In this document: positions 1 to 10,559 of the stretch, in pieces
Position numbering within the stretch: the stretch's first letter is position 1
Layout of the letters: every line of letters starts with the position of its first letter
NCBI RefSeq assembly: GCF_900089605.1
Contig: NZ_LT594324.1
Coordinates: forward strand, 124,001 to 188,000
Reading direction: 5' to 3'
DNA length: 64,000 bases
DNA from: Micromonospora narathiwatensis
Lineage (GTDB): Bacteria; Actinomycetota; Actinomycetes; Mycobacteriales; Micromonosporaceae
The notes under the pieces: generated by a model
Told to the model about the DNA's origin: nothing
What the model saw: only the letters and a program-made list of their open reading frames with translations
Databases searched by the model: none
Made by a program: the position numbers and the translations under genes

Positions 1-1334
1 CGCAGGTGCTGGCCGAGGCGTTCCATCTCGCCTCGACCGGCCGGCCCGGCCCGGTCCTGGTGGACATCCCCAAGGACGTCCTGCAGACGCAGACCACCTT
101 CTCCTGGCCGCCCACCCTCGACCTGCCCGGCTACCGGCCGACCCTGCACCCGCACGGCAAGCAGATCCGCGAGGCGGCCCGGCTGATGACCAGCGCCCGC
201 CGTCCGGTGCTCTACGTCGGCGGCGGCGTGCTCAAGGCCGGCGCCACCGAGGGGCTGCGCCGGCTGGCCGAGCTGACCGGCATCCCGGTGGTCACCACGC
301 TGATGGCGCTCGGCGCGTTCCCCGACTCGCACCGGCAGCACCTGGGCATGCCCGGCATGCACGGCACCGTCGCCGCGGTCTACGGCCTGCAGAAGGCCGA
401 CCTGATCGTGGCCCTGGGCGCCCGCTTCGACGACCGGGTCACCGGCAAGCTGGACTCGTTCGCGCCGGACGCCACCGTCGTGCACGCGGACATCGACCCC
501 GCCGAGATCGGGAAGAACCGGCACGCGGACGTGCCGATCGTCGGCGACGCCCGGCACGTGATCGACGAGCTGATCGCCGCGGTCGGCACCGAGCGGTCCG
601 CCCGGCCGGCCGCCGACCTCGGCGACTGGTGGGCCCAGCTCGACGACCTGCGCCGGCGCTACCCGCTCGGTTACGAGGAGCCGGCCGACGGCACCCTCTC
701 CCCGCAGTACGTGATCAAGCGGCTGGGCGAGATCGCCGGCCCCGACTCGGTCTACGTGGCCGGTGTCGGCCAGCACCAGATGTGGGCCAGCCAGTTCATC
801 TCGTACGAGAAGCCGTACACCTGGCTCAACTCCGGCGGCCTCGGCACCATGGGGTACGCCGTTCCGGCGGCGATGGGCGCCAAGGTCGGCAAGCCGGACA
901 CCACGGTCTGGGCGGTGGACGGCGACGGCTGCTTCCAGATGACCAACCAGGAGCTGGCCACCTGCGCGCTGGAGGGCATCCCGATCAAGGTCGCCGTGAT
1001 CAACAACGGCAACCTGGGCATGGTCCGGCAATGGCAGACCCTGTTCTACGGGGAGCGTTACTCCAACACCGAGCTGGGCACCCACAAGCACCGCATCCCG
1101 GACTTCGTCAAGCTCGCCGAGGCGCTCGGCTGCGTCGGCCTGCGCTGCGAGACCGCCGCCGACGTGGACAAGACAATCGCGGCGGCCATGGCGATCAACG
1201 ACGCCCCGGTGGTCATCGACTTCGTGGTCGGCAAGGACGCCATGGTCTGGCCGATGGTCGCCGCCGGCACCAGCAACGACGAGATCATGTTCGCCCGGGG
1301 CGTCCGCCCCGCCTTCGACGAGGACGAACTGTAG
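1..1334 (+). CDS. ilvB: Acetolactate synthase large subunit, 5'-truncated by the window edge
   Basis: This is the C-terminal 443 or so residues of the thiamine-diphosphate enzyme that condenses two pyruvates to acetolactate, or pyruvate with 2-oxobutyrate, the first common step of valine, leucine and isoleucine synthesis. The visible part holds the central FAD-associated domain (for example the [12 protein letters not shown] stretch) and the C-terminal ThDP domain with a [12 protein letters not shown] metal-binding stretch followed by [12 protein letters not shown]. Full-length family members have about 600-640 residues, so roughly 180 residues and the start lie upstream of base 1, as would any leader attenuator. 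The reading frame is open from base 3. The regulatory subunit gene ilvN follows after 61 bp and ilvC after that, the usual ilvBNC order. Confidence 0.97.
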   Translation, partial: QVLAEAFHLASTGRPGPVLVDIPKDVLQTQTTFSWPPTLDLPGYRPTLHPHGKQIREAARLMTSARRPVLYVGGGVLKAGATEGLRRLAELTGIPVVTTLMALGAFPDSHRQHLGMPGMHGTVAAVYGLQKADLIVALGARFDDRVTGKLDSFAPDATVVHADIDPAEIGKNRHADVPIVGDARHVIDELIAAVGTERSARPAADLGDWWAQLDDLRRRYPLGYEEPADGTLSPQYVIKRLGEIAGPDSVYVAGVGQHQMWASQFISYEKPYTWLNSGGLGTMGYAVPAAMGAKVGKPDTTVWAVDGDGCFQMTNQELATCALEGIPIKVAVINNGNLGMVRQWQTLFYGERYSNTELGTHKHRIPDFVKLAEALGCVGLRCETAADVDKTIAAAMAINDAPVVIDFVVGKDAMVWPMVAAGTSNDEIMFARGVRPAFDEDEL

Positions 1335-1395
1335 TCATGACCGAATGCACCGAGCGCAGCGAGGGCCGTGAGGGCATGACGAGGAGGGCACCGAA

Positions 1396-3010
<1,615 letters not shown>

Positions 3011-3032
3011 CCTCGGGTCAGGTCGCTGAGGA

Positions 3033-3080
3033 CGCGGCCCGCGGCCCGACGCTCTCCCCGGCGTCGGGTCACGGGCCGCG
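3033..3080 (+). terminator. Two-tier hairpin after ilvC
   Basis: CGCGGCCCG at 3033-3041 pairs with CGGGCCGCG at 3072-3080, and inside it CCCGACGC (3045-3052) pairs with GCGTCGGG (3061-3068). No T-run follows, so this is a GC-rich actinobacterial-type terminator or 3' stabiliser of the ilvBNC transcript rather than a textbook intrinsic terminator. Confidence 0.6.
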
Positions 3081-3192
3081 CCGGCCCCATGCCGCGAACT
3101 CTCGGGCCGCAGGTCGTTCACCTGCCAAGACGGGACGGCCGATGTGAGGGCCCTCACCCCGCACTCCGGGGTACGCCACCGGAACCGCCCCC

Positions 3193-3198
3193 TACGAT
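3193..3198 (+). promoter_or_regulatory. Candidate -10 box for serA
   Basis: TACGAT matches the actinobacterial TANNNT -10 pattern and lies in the 299-bp gap between ilvC and serA, about 110 bp before the serA ATG. No convincing -35 hexamer is visible. An in-frame GTG at 3208 directly follows at leaderless spacing, so a 34-residue N-terminal extension of SerA cannot be excluded. The family alignment favours the ATG at 3310. Confidence 0.4.
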
Positions 3199-3309
3199 CC
3201 TTCATAGGTGTGCAGCCCGCACCTGACGGCCACGGCACGGATCAGCGCAGGGCGCAGCGCGGCGTCCCGGCGTGCCAGGCTGACCGCATACGAGCGTCTA
3301 CGAGGACCG

Positions 3310-4908
3310 ATGAATCCTGTCGTACTGATCGCCGAAGAACTCGCCCCCGCCGCCATCGAGGTGCTCGCGCACGACTTCGACGTGCGCCACGTCGACGGCA
3401 CCGACCGTCCGGCCCTGCTCTCCGCGCTCTCCGAGGCCGACGCGGTGATCGTACGCAGCGCCACCCAGATCGACGCCGAGGCGGTCGCCGCCGCGCCGCG
3501 GCTGAAGGTGGTCGCCCGGGCCGGCGTCGGTCTGGACAACGTCGAGGTGCCGGCCGCCACCGCGCGGGGCGTCATGGTGGTCAACGCGCCCACCTCCAAC
3601 ATCGTCTCCGCCGCGGAGCAGGCCGTCGCGCTGCTGCTCGCCGTGGCCCGCAACACCGCCAGCGCCAGCGCCGCGCTCAAGGCGGGGGAGTGGAAGCGGT
3701 CCAAGTACACCGGTGTGGAGATCCAGGGCAAGACCGTCGGCGTGGTCGGCCTCGGCCGCATCGGCGTGCTGTTCGCGCAGCGCATCGCCGCCTTCGGCAC
3801 CCGGCTGATCGCGTACGACCCGTACATCCAGCCGGCCCGCGCCGCGCAGCTCGGCGTCCGCCTGGTCGGGCTGGAGGAGCTGCTGCGGGAGAGCGACTTC
3901 ATCTCGATCCACCTGCCCAAGACGCCGGAGACGGTCGGCCTGATCGGCGAGAAGGAGCTGGCGATCGTCAAGCCGGGCGTCCGGATCGTCAACGCCGCCC
4001 GCGGTGGCCTGGTCGACGAGCAGGCCCTGGCCGACGCGATCGCCGAGGGCCGGGTCGCCGGCGCCGGCGTCGACGTGTACGCGAAGGAGCCCTGCACCTC
4101 CTCGCCGCTGTTCGCCTTCGACAACGTGGTGGCCACCCCGCACCTGGGCGCGTCCACCCACGAGGCACAGGACAAGGCCGGCCTGGCCGTGGCCAGGAGC
4201 GTCAAGCTGGCGCTACAGGGCGAGTTCGTGCCGGACGCGGTGAACGTGCAGGCCGGCGGCGTGGTCGCCGAGGACGTCCGGCCGCTGCTGCCGCTGGCCG
4301 AGAAGCTCGGTCGGGCCTTCACCGCGGTGGCCGGCGGGGTGGCCGCCAGCGTCACCGTCGAGGTGCGCGGCGAGGTCGTCACGCACGACGTGTCGGTGCT
4401 CAAGCTCGCCGCCACCAAGGGGCTGTTCAGCTCGGTGGTGGAGGAGCAGGTCACCTACGTCAACGCGCCGCACCTGGCCGCCGAGCGCGGGGTCGAGGTG
4501 ACGCTGACCACGCACGCCGAGACGACCGACCACTCCAACCTGGTGACCGTACGCGGCGCGCTGCCGGACGGCCGGACGGTCAGCGTCTCCGGCACGGTGA
4601 CCCACAGCGGCACCCGCGACGTCCTCAAGCTGACCGAAGTGGACGGTTTCGACGTCGAGATCGGCGCGGAGGGCATCCTGGTCTTCCTGCGCTACGCCGA
4701 CCGGCCGGGCGTGGTCGGCACCGTCGGCACCCTGCTCGGTGCGGCCGGGGTGAACATCGCCGCCATGCAGGTCGCCCGTCGGGAGGCCGGTGGCGAGACG
4801 CTGATGACGCTCACCGTCGACCAGGCGCTCGGCGCCGACCTGCTCAGCTCGGCCGCCGACTCGATCGGCGCGGTCGCGGCCAGCGCGGCCGACCTGCGCG
4901 ACGAGTAG
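3310..4908 (+). CDS. serA: D-3-phosphoglycerate dehydrogenase, long form with ASB and ACT domains
   Basis: A 532-residue enzyme that oxidises 3-phosphoglycerate with NAD+ in the first step of serine synthesis. The Rossmann motif VGVVGLGRIGVLFAQRIAAF starts near residue 142. The catalytic region includes NAARGGLVDE and the PHLGAST histidine motif at about residues 277-283. The C-terminus carries the allosteric substrate-binding domain (about 320-450) and an ACT domain (about 455-530, with RYADRPGVVGTVGTLLGAAG) that binds serine. This is the actinobacterial type 1 layout known from Mycobacterium SerA1. ACGAGGA precedes the ATG. It follows ilvC, as in mycobacteria, and ends in a strong hairpin. 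Confidence 0.96.
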   Translation: MNPVVLIAEELAPAAIEVLAHDFDVRHVDGTDRPALLSALSEADAVIVRSATQIDAEAVAAAPRLKVVARAGVGLDNVEVPAATARGVMVVNAPTSNIVSAAEQAVALLLAVARNTASASAALKAGEWKRSKYTGVEIQGKTVGVVGLGRIGVLFAQRIAAFGTRLIAYDPYIQPARAAQLGVRLVGLEELLRESDFISIHLPKTPETVGLIGEKELAIVKPGVRIVNAARGGLVDEQALADAIAEGRVAGAGVDVYAKEPCTSSPLFAFDNVVATPHLGASTHEAQDKAGLAVARSVKLALQGEFVPDAVNVQAGGVVAEDVRPLLPLAEKLGRAFTAVAGGVAASVTVEVRGEVVTHDVSVLKLAATKGLFSSVVEEQVTYVNAPHLAAERGVEVTLTTHAETTDHSNLVTVRGALPDGRTVSVSGTVTHSGTRDVLKLTEVDGFDVEIGAEGILVFLRYADRPGVVGTVGTLLGAAGVNIAAMQVARREAGGETLMTLTVDQALGADLLSSAADSIGAVAASAADLRDE

Positions 4909-4926
4909 TCCAGACACGACGGATCG

Positions 4927-4952
4927 GGGGCCCGGCCGGCAGGCCGGGCCCC
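4927..4952 (+). terminator. Terminator after serA
   Basis: A perfect 11-bp stem GGGGCCCGGCC / GGCCGGGCCCC with a GGCA loop, followed by TTGT. It lies between the converging serA (+) and the minus-strand gene at 4971 and can serve both. Confidence 0.75.
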
Positions 4953-4970
4953 TTGTCGTACCGGCCCGGG

Positions 4971-5336
4971 TCAGGGGGTGACGCGGGCCGGCGGTGGGTA
5001 GACCGTGCCGTCCTGTGCGTCGAAGAGCATCAGGTCGTGCTCGGCGGCCAACCGCTCGATGTCGAGCAGCACCCGGTCCTCGCAGGTCGGGACGAGGTTC
5101 ATCTCGACGTGGTCGCAGGCCGCGTGCAGCGGGGCGACCTCCCACGGGGTGCCCGGACCGGCCGGGCGATCCGGATACGAGGCGGTGATCGCCCGGTAGA
5201 AGCCGACCACCCTCGGATCGGGTTGCTGCTCGCCGTGCCACCCCTCGCGGCACCGCTGCACCGCCGCCCGTACCTGGTCGGGTGTGGCCCCGGCGGGCAG
5301 GGCCCACACGCTCAGATCAAAACTCACGGCGGACAC
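4971..5336 (-). CDS. Conserved hypothetical protein
   Basis: A 121-residue soluble protein of unknown function. It begins with a beta-rich stretch (SAVSFDLSVWALPAGATPDQ) and ends at VYPPP. It has no signal peptide, membrane segment or recognised catalytic motif. The pattern 'voiced as FDLSVWA ... ADHDLMLFDAQDG' resembles small cytosolic actinobacterial proteins that describe themselves only as conserved hypothetical; no firm family is assigned. Codon use is strongly GC-biased at third positions, which supports it as a real gene. It is convergent with serA and separated from apbE by 335 bp, so it is probably transcribed alone. Confidence 0.72.
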   Translation of the reverse strand: MSAVSFDLSVWALPAGATPDQVRAAVQRCREGWHGEQQPDPRVVGFYRAITASYPDRPAGPGTPWEVAPLHAACDHVEMNLVPTCEDRVLLDIERLAAEHDLMLFDAQDGTVYPPPARVTP

Positions 5337-5433
5337 TGTGCCATTTGCGGCGGCGGTCCGTCATCCCTGCCCCGCCGCCGGTCAGTGCCCGGCCGTCAGA
5401 TTCGGACGCGGGTACGGTCCGCTGTGGAGACTC

Positions 5434-5463
5434 TTGCGTAGAGTTGCGGCGATTCGCTAGCGT
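5434..5463 (+). promoter_or_regulatory. Candidate promoter without an obvious gene
   Basis: TTGCGT (5434-5439), an 18-bp spacer and TAGCGT (5458-5463) look like a housekeeping promoter on the plus strand. No coding region on that strand follows before the apbE 3' end. It may serve a small RNA, or be chance. Confidence 0.3.
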
Positions 5464-5581
5464 ACCCGTGCGGTCACTGGCTGAGTTGAGACTCCGGCCC
5501 GTCTTCGGGTGGCGCGGTCGAACGTCCGGCCCGCCGGCCCGCACCCCTCGATTGCGCGAGCCACGCGCACTCGTCGCTGAC

Positions 5582-5617
5582 CGGCCCTCACGGTCGTTGC
5601 CGAGACCGTGGGGGCCG
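5582..5617 (-). terminator. Long hairpin downstream of the ApbE-like gene
   Basis: A 14-bp stem (5582-5595 with 5604-5617, one G-T wobble) and an 8-nt loop lie just past the stop of the minus-strand apbE-like gene at 5672. The remainder of the 335-bp gap 5337-5671 shows only the promoter-like pair noted above and no supported gene. Confidence 0.55.
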
Positions 5618-5671
5618 ATCGCGGACGACGCCCCGGATGCGAAGGCGGGGCGACGCGGGCCGGGCCTCGCT

Positions 5672-6544
5672 CTACCGTCGACGGTGGGCGAAGAGCACCC
5701 GATAATCCGAGCCGTTGCGGAACCAGGCCAGCCCGGCGGGCCCGGCGGCGTAGAGGGCGGTGGCGTAGGCGTCGGCGATCGCGAGGTCCGGTCCCACCAC
5801 GGTGGCGGCGAGGAGTTGGTCGGCCGGCTCGGCGGTGTGCGGGTCCACCACGTGCCCCCGGCGCCCGGTCACCCCGGAGGTGCCCACCGCGCCGGCCGTC
5901 ATCTCCAGCATCAGCGGGGCCCGGCGCGATTCCGTCGGATGGTGCACGGCGACCCGCCACGGGCCGCCGTGCGGCGCGTGGCCGCGTACGGTCAGATCGG
6001 CGCCGCTGAGCACGGCGTAGTCGTGGACGCCGGCCGCGCGCAGCCGGGCCGCCGCCCGTTCCACGGCCCAGCCGCCGAGCAGTCCGCCCGGGTCGAAGCC
6101 GCCCGGCACCGCCCAGGCGTCGAACCATCCGTCGGTCGCCGCCCGCATCGCGGCGCAGCGGTCCACCAGGTCGGCCAGCGGAGGGTACGACTCGGGGCTG
6201 ATCTCGCCCCGGCGCAACTTCGACACGAGGCTGTCCGGCTGGTTCGGCCCGTACGTGAGGTCGATGGCGCGCAGTTCGGCGACGGCGTCCCGCAGCGCCT
6301 CCCCGACGCCCCGCCGGCCCAGCCAGTCGGGCGCGTTGAGCAGAAGGGTGTACTCGGCGGTCGAGGTGCGGACGGTGTGCCGGACGCTGATCCGGTCGAC
6401 GGCGCTGCCGCCGGCCCGGTCCAGCCGGTGGCAGCGGGCGCCGAGGCGCAGGTCGGGCCGGGTGAGGAAGGAGGACTGGTCGATCCACCGGGTGCGGGGC
6501 TGCTCGTCAGCCCAGTGGGTCCGTCGCTGCGTGTCGATCCGCAT
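5672..6544 (-). CDS. ApbE-like FAD:protein FMN transferase
   Basis: A 290-residue member of the ApbE family, which moves FMN from FAD onto a Thr of a target flavoprotein using Mg2+. Family signatures are GGFDPGGLLGGWAVERAA in the middle (normally a DLGGxxKGYAVD-type stretch) and GTSGVTGRRGHVVDPHTAEP near the C-terminus, the metal and FAD-binding HHIIDPxTG equivalent. There is no lipobox or signal peptide, so this copy is predicted cytosolic, as is common in actinobacteria. The ATG at 6544 is preceded by GAGGGAGCAGG. No obvious target flavoprotein gene is nearby. The gene is divergent from leuB. Confidence 0.85.
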   Translation of the reverse strand: MRIDTQRRTHWADEQPRTRWIDQSSFLTRPDLRLGARCHRLDRAGGSAVDRISVRHTVRTSTAEYTLLLNAPDWLGRRGVGEALRDAVAELRAIDLTYGPNQPDSLVSKLRRGEISPESYPPLADLVDRCAAMRAATDGWFDAWAVPGGFDPGGLLGGWAVERAAARLRAAGVHDYAVLSGADLTVRGHAPHGGPWRVAVHHPTESRRAPLMLEMTAGAVGTSGVTGRRGHVVDPHTAEPADQLLAATVVGPDLAIADAYATALYAAGPAGLAWFRNGSDYRVLFAHRRR

Positions 6545-6730
6545 CGCACCTGCTCCCTCGCTGACGACGCCGCAGCGCCGCGGCGAAGCCGGTCCCGGGC
6601 CCCGTCGGCCCCGGTCACCATCGACCCTAGGCAGTGGAGATGACCGCACCATGAATGCCACCTGGGAGCCTCCTGAGCATCTGCTATCCCGAATACTGGA
6701 AGGCGCGTACCGGGGGGCGGGACGGCGGCG

Positions 6731-6736
6731 TACCGT
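6731..6736 (+). promoter_or_regulatory. Candidate -10 box for leuB
   Basis: TACCGT lies 36 bp before the leuB GTG and would leave a short untranslated leader containing the GAGGTGAGGAG ribosome site. No -35 element is apparent. Confidence 0.35.
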
Positions 6737-6766
6737 TGCGCTGAACGACGAGGTGAGGAGCGCCAG

Positions 6767-7798
6767 GTGGCACGGATCGCGGTGGTGGCCGGGGACGGGA
6801 TCGGACCCGAGGTGGTCGGGCAGGCCCGCAAGGTCATCGACTCGGTGCTGCCCGGCGTGACGGCCACCGAGTACGACCTCGGCGCGGCCCGCTATCACCG
6901 TACCGGTGAGGTGCTGCCCGACTCGGTCCTGGACGAGCTGGCCGGCCACGACGCCATCCTGCTCGGCGCGGTCGGCGACCCGACGGTGCCGCCGGGGGTG
7001 TTGGAGCGCGGCCTGCTGCTGAAGCTCCGCTTCGCGTTCGACCAGTACGTCAACCTGCGCCCGTCGCGGCTCTGGCCGGGCGTGCCCGGGCCGCTGGCCG
7101 CCGTCAAGCCGGGCGAGGTCGATCTGGTCGTGGTCCGCGAGGGGACCGAGGGCCTGTACGCCGGCGCCGGTGGTTCGCTGCACCGGGGCACCCCGGCCGA
7201 GGTGGCCACCGAGGAGAGCCTGAACACCCGGCACGGGGTGGAGCGGGTGATCCGGGACGCCTTCGCCCGTGCCCGCCGCCGCGAGCGGCGCAAGGTCACC
7301 CTGGTGCACAAGACCAACGTGCTGACCCACGCCGGCTCGCTGTGGGCCCGCGCCTTCGAGGCCGTCGCCGCCGAGCACCCCGACGTGGCCACCGAGTACC
7401 AGCACGTCGACGCGGCGGCGATGTTCCTGGTCACCCAGCCCCAGCGGTACGACGTGGTGGTCACCGACAACCTCTTCGGCGACATCCTCACCGACATCGC
7501 CGCCGCGGTGACCGGCGGCATCGGGCTGGCGGCCAGCGGCTGCATCAACCCGGAGGGGCGCTACCCGTCGATGTTCGAGCCGGTGCACGGCTCCGCGCCG
7601 GACATCGCCGGCCGGGGCGTCGCCGACCCGGTGGCCGCGGTGCTCTCCGCCGCGCTCCTGCTCGACCAGCTCGGCCACGCCGATGCCGCCGCCCGGGTCA
7701 CCGCCGCCGTCGCCACCGAGCTGGCCGGCCGTACGCCGGGGGCGCCGCTGCGCACCGAGGAGGTCGGCGACCGGCTCGCCGGTTACGCCGTAGCCTGA
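6767..7798 (+). CDS. leuB: 3-isopropylmalate dehydrogenase
   Basis: A 343-residue beta-decarboxylating dehydrogenase that converts 3-isopropylmalate to 2-ketoisocaproate with NAD+. With the citramalate route (cimA, this window) it can also act on 3-methylmalate to give 2-oxobutyrate. Typical motifs are [12 protein letters not shown] at the N-terminus, [11 protein letters not shown] for substrate, [13 protein letters not shown] with the catalytic Lys, and [15 protein letters not shown] near the C-terminus. The start is GTG with GAGGTGAGGAG at good spacing. It stands apart from leuCD (27-29 kb) but close to ilvE, as in other actinobacteria. Confidence 0.96.
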   Translation: MARIAVVAGDGIGPEVVGQARKVIDSVLPGVTATEYDLGAARYHRTGEVLPDSVLDELAGHDAILLGAVGDPTVPPGVLERGLLLKLRFAFDQYVNLRPSRLWPGVPGPLAAVKPGEVDLVVVREGTEGLYAGAGGSLHRGTPAEVATEESLNTRHGVERVIRDAFARARRRERRKVTLVHKTNVLTHAGSLWARAFEAVAAEHPDVATEYQHVDAAAMFLVTQPQRYDVVVTDNLFGDILTDIAAAVTGGIGLAASGCINPEGRYPSMFEPVHGSAPDIAGRGVADPVAAVLSAALLLDQLGHADAAARVTAAVATELAGRTPGAPLRTEEVGDRLAGYAVA

Positions 7799-8005
7799 CC
7801 GGGCCGCCTCGCGTCGGCCCGGGATCCGGGCCGCCAGACCCGTACCCGGGCCGCCGCCTGCGTCGATGACCGCACCGCCATCCGGTGTGTTCGATGTGCC
7901 GGGGCGGAGCTATCCGCTGAACGACCGTTCGGGGTAAGTTTCTGGCACCAATGACGTCGGCGTGCGATGTCGCATGCCGTAAGGACCCGCAGGGAGGTCA
8001 GCGCG

Positions 8006-9103
8006 ATGAGCGGTGGTGACAAGCTCGATTTCGAGATCCGTCCGAATCCCGCGCCGGTATCCGCCGCCGACCGGGCCGCCCTGCTGGCGAACCCCGGTTT
8101 TGGTCGCGTGTTCACCGACCACATGGTGACGATCCGCTACGCCGACGGCAAGGGCTGGTACGACGCCCGGGTGGAGGCGCGCGCGCCGATCCCGATGGAC
8201 CCGGCCGCCGCCGTCCTGCACTACGCACAGGAGATCTTCGAAGGGCTGAAGGCGTACCGGACCGGGGACGGGGGCGTGACCCTGTTCCGTCCGGAGGCGA
8301 ACGCGGCCCGCTTCGTCGCGTCCGCCCGGCGGCTGGCCATGCCCGAGCTGCCGCCGGCGACGTTCGTCGAGTCGCTGCGCCAGCTTGTCGAGATCGACCG
8401 GGACTGGGTCCCGGAGGACGACGACGGCAGCCTCTACCTGCGGCCGTTCATGTTCGCCAGCGAGGTCTTCCTCGGCGTCCGGCCGGCCAACGAGTACCTC
8501 TACGCGGTCATCGCCTCCCCGGCCGGCGCCTACTTCACCGGCGGGGTCAAGCCGATCACGGTCTGGGTCTCCCCGGACTACACCCGCGCGGCGCCGGGTG
8601 GCACCGGTGCGGCCAAGTGCGGCGGCAACTACGCCGCCTCGCTGGTCGCCCAGGCCGAGGCGATCGAGGCGGGCTGCGACCAGGTGGTCTTCCTGGACGC
8701 GGTGGAGCGGCGCTTCGTCGACGAGCTGGGCGGCATGAACGTCTTCTTCGTCTACGACGACAACACCCTGGTCACCCCGCCGCTGACCGGCACCATCCTG
8801 CCGGGCATCACCCGGGACGCGGTCCTCACCCTGGCCGCCGAGTCCGGGCACCGGGTGGCGGAGCGGCCGGTCAGCTTCGCCGACTGGCAGGCGGACGCGG
8901 CCAGCGGACGGCTGCGCGAGGTGTTCGCCTGCGGCACCGCCGCCGTGATCACCCCGATCGGTGGGGTGCGTTTCCCCGACGGAGAGTTCCTCGTCGGCGG
9001 CGGCGAGCCGGGACGCTTCACGATGGCCCTGCGGCAGCAGTTGGTCGACATCCAGCGCGGCCGGGCCGAGGACCGGCACGGCTGGGTGCAGCGGGTGCTC
9101 TGA
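8006..9103 (+). CDS. ilvE: Branched-chain amino acid aminotransferase
   Basis: A 365-residue class IV PLP transaminase that performs the last step for leucine, isoleucine and valine with glutamate as donor. The catalytic Lys is residue 204 in GAAKCGGNYAAS. Other landmarks are HYAQEIFEGLKAYR near residue 75 and ACGTAAVITPIG near the C-terminus. Length fits the long actinobacterial IlvE form. The ATG at 8006 has AGGGAGGTC in front of it; the frame is open 13 codons further upstream but without a ribosome site. It ends at a perfect hairpin shared with the convergent phosphatase gene. Confidence 0.95.
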   Translation: MSGGDKLDFEIRPNPAPVSAADRAALLANPGFGRVFTDHMVTIRYADGKGWYDARVEARAPIPMDPAAAVLHYAQEIFEGLKAYRTGDGGVTLFRPEANAARFVASARRLAMPELPPATFVESLRQLVEIDRDWVPEDDDGSLYLRPFMFASEVFLGVRPANEYLYAVIASPAGAYFTGGVKPITVWVSPDYTRAAPGGTGAAKCGGNYAASLVAQAEAIEAGCDQVVFLDAVERRFVDELGGMNVFFVYDDNTLVTPPLTGTILPGITRDAVLTLAAESGHRVAERPVSFADWQADAASGRLREVFACGTAAVITPIGGVRFPDGEFLVGGGEPGRFTMALRQQLVDIQRGRAEDRHGWVQRVL

Positions 9104-9123
9104 CCCGCCCTGACACACCGGTT

Positions 9124-9156
9124 ACGGCCGGCACCGTCGGAGACGGTGCCGGCCGT
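9124..9156 (+). terminator. Bidirectional terminator between ilvE and the phosphatase gene
   Basis: A perfect 15-bp inverted repeat (9124-9138 and 9142-9156) with a 3-base centre separates two convergent genes and can end both transcripts. Confidence 0.75.
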
Positions 9157-9202
9157 GCGTCGTCGTGCCGCCGCGCCGATCGACTCGCGCGGGGCGGGCG
9201 GG

Positions 9203-9943
9203 TCAGGCCAGGAGGTGGGTGGGGAGGGCGGCCAGTTGGCTGTCGGTCACGCCGGCGTGGTGCAGGTAGCCCTCCACGGTGCCGTACCCGGCGCGCAACT
9301 CGGTGAGGAAGAGCGTCATCGCCTCGGCGGGGGAGGCGAGGAAGGGCGGCGGCAGCTCCGCCTCCGCCGGACTGGTGGCCGCGACCCAGGCGCTGAACCG
9401 CGCGGACGCCTCGGTGCTCAGCGCGTAGTCGGCGGCGATGTCCTCGTCGGCCACGCCGAGCACCGCGAGGGTGAGCGCGCAGACGACCCCGGTCCGGTCC
9501 TTGCCGGCGACGCAGTGCACCACCACCGGCGCGTTGGCGCTGTCCGCGATCAGCCCGATCGCCTCGGCCAGGCCGGCGGTGCCCGTCTCGGCCAGGGCCG
9601 CGTACCGGTCGGCGAGCCAGCGCGACAGGCTCTCCCGCGGGTCGTACGGGATGCCGGCCCAGTCCGGGTGCTCGGGATGGATGTGCCGGTAGGCGAGCCC
9701 GTCGTACGCGGGCACCCGGCCGTCGCGGGTCACCTCGGTGGGGCGGCGCAGATCGATCACGGTGCGGATGCCGAGCGCGGTGAACGCCGCCCGGTCGGTC
9801 TCGTCGATCCGGTGCAACGAGTCGGAGCGGTAGAGCCGGCGGCGGCGGACGGTCCGTCCGTCATGGCCGGTCAGGCCGCCGACGTCGCGGAAGTTGAAGA
9901 GGGCGGGAAAGGGGGTCCGGTGAGGAGTGTCCGTGCCATCCAC
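9203..9943 (-). CDS. Tyrosine-protein phosphatase (PtpB/SigA-like family)
   Basis: A 246-residue protein phosphatase of the family of mycobacterial PtpB, acting on phosphotyrosine and perhaps phosphoserine or phosphoinositides. The P-loop is HCVAGKDRTG, with the nucleophilic Cys and the Asp in the position that marks this family; an upstream FNFRDVGGL motif is also typical. There is no signal peptide. A GTG at 9952 is possible, but a TACCGT box at 9951-9956 overlaps that start and lies 7 nt before the GTG at 9943, so a leaderless start at 9943 is preferred. It is convergent with ilvE. Confidence 0.87.
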   Translation of the reverse strand: MDGTDTPHRTPFPALFNFRDVGGLTGHDGRTVRRRRLYRSDSLHRIDETDRAAFTALGIRTVIDLRRPTEVTRDGRVPAYDGLAYRHIHPEHPDWAGIPYDPRESLSRWLADRYAALAETGTAGLAEAIGLIADSANAPVVVHCVAGKDRTGVVCALTLAVLGVADEDIAADYALSTEASARFSAWVAATSPAEAELPPPFLASPAEAMTLFLTELRAGYGTVEGYLHHAGVTDSQLAALPTHLLA

Positions 9944-9956
9944 CCCTGACACGGTA

Positions 9957-9992
9957 ACGGCCGGCGAGGCATCGATGTGCCCCGCCGGCCGT
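9957..9992 (-). terminator. Hairpin between the PRC-barrel and phosphatase genes
   Basis: ACGGCCGGCG (9957-9966) pairs with CGCCGGCCGT (9983-9992). It follows the stop of the minus-strand PRC-barrel gene and probably ends that transcript before the phosphatase promoter. Confidence 0.55.
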
Positions 9993-10011
9993 CAGCTGCA
10001 GGTGCCCTCCG

Positions 10012-10470
10012 TCACCGGGCGGTGCCCGGCGGGATCGACGAGTACGTGTCGTCGTAGTACCCGCCGAGCTTCTCCCGGTATGCCGGATCCGTGTCGGTGG
10101 ACACGTCGTACTCGGGCGCGGCCTTGATCTGGTCCTTGCTCCGGTCGACGTAGACCTTCCGCTCGTCGTGGTCGACGTGGTTGACGGTGCCGGCCGGCAT
10201 CAGGACCTTCTTGCCGAAGATCCACGGCCCGGTGTCGACCACGAGGTAACTGGAGTTCACCTCGTGGCTGGCCCGGTCCACCTTGCCGATACCGCCGTCG
10301 CTCGCCTCCACCTTGTAGCCGACCAGATCGACGCCGGACACCCCGGCGTCGTCCCGGTAGCTCCACGGATCGAAGCGTCCCGCGGACGTGCCGCCCGCGG
10401 AGGCGCCCTGACCGCCCTGGTTCAGCGGGTCCGGCGTCCCGTGGGTCGTTCGAGGGTCGAGCCGCTCCAT
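10012..10470 (-). CDS. PRC-barrel domain protein
   Basis: A 152-residue cytosolic protein. The core (about residues 45-125) matches the PRC-barrel fold: LVGYKVEASDGGIGKVD, a hydrophobic strand SSYLVVDTGPW, and KKVLMPAGTVNHVDHDERKV. PRC-barrel proteins bind other proteins or RNA and are often stress-induced in actinobacteria. The N-terminal 40 residues are low-complexity Gly/Ser/Thr. A GGGAGTGG ribosome site precedes the ATG. Its neighbours are a phosphatase and the ahp peroxidase pair, which is consistent with a stress role, but the sequence does not prove that. Confidence 0.8.
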   Translation of the reverse strand: MERLDPRTTHGTPDPLNQGGQGASAGGTSAGRFDPWSYRDDAGVSGVDLVGYKVEASDGGIGKVDRASHEVNSSYLVVDTGPWIFGKKVLMPAGTVNHVDHDERKVYVDRSKDQIKAAPEYDVSTDTDPAYREKLGGYYDDTYSSIPPGTAR

Positions 10471-10559
10471 TGGCGTCCACTCCCTTTCTCGACTTTCTCG
10501 GGGGATGTGCCCTGTCGGACCCTTCGTACCCGGCTGTGGAGATCTCTACACCGGCGGGC

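Noticed and set aside
3208..3309. In-frame N-terminal extension of SerA from a GTG at 3208
   Set aside because: The residues do not resemble SerA; the ATG at 3310 has a ribosome site and gives the family start. Kept only as a caution.
3144..5441. 765-residue plus-strand open frame across serA
   Set aside because: It is Arg/Gly-rich nonsense in another frame of serA, typical of high-GC DNA; serA itself has full family motifs.
6651..6860. Leader-peptide-like frame ([16 protein letters not shown]...) before leuB with rare CTA and ATA codons
   Set aside because: It overlaps leuB out of frame for 90 bp, has no terminator or competing hairpin and only a weak ribosome site.
7950..8018. Leader peptide before ilvE (ATG at 7950)
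   Set aside because: It has no branched-chain codon run, no terminator, and overlaps ilvE out of frame.
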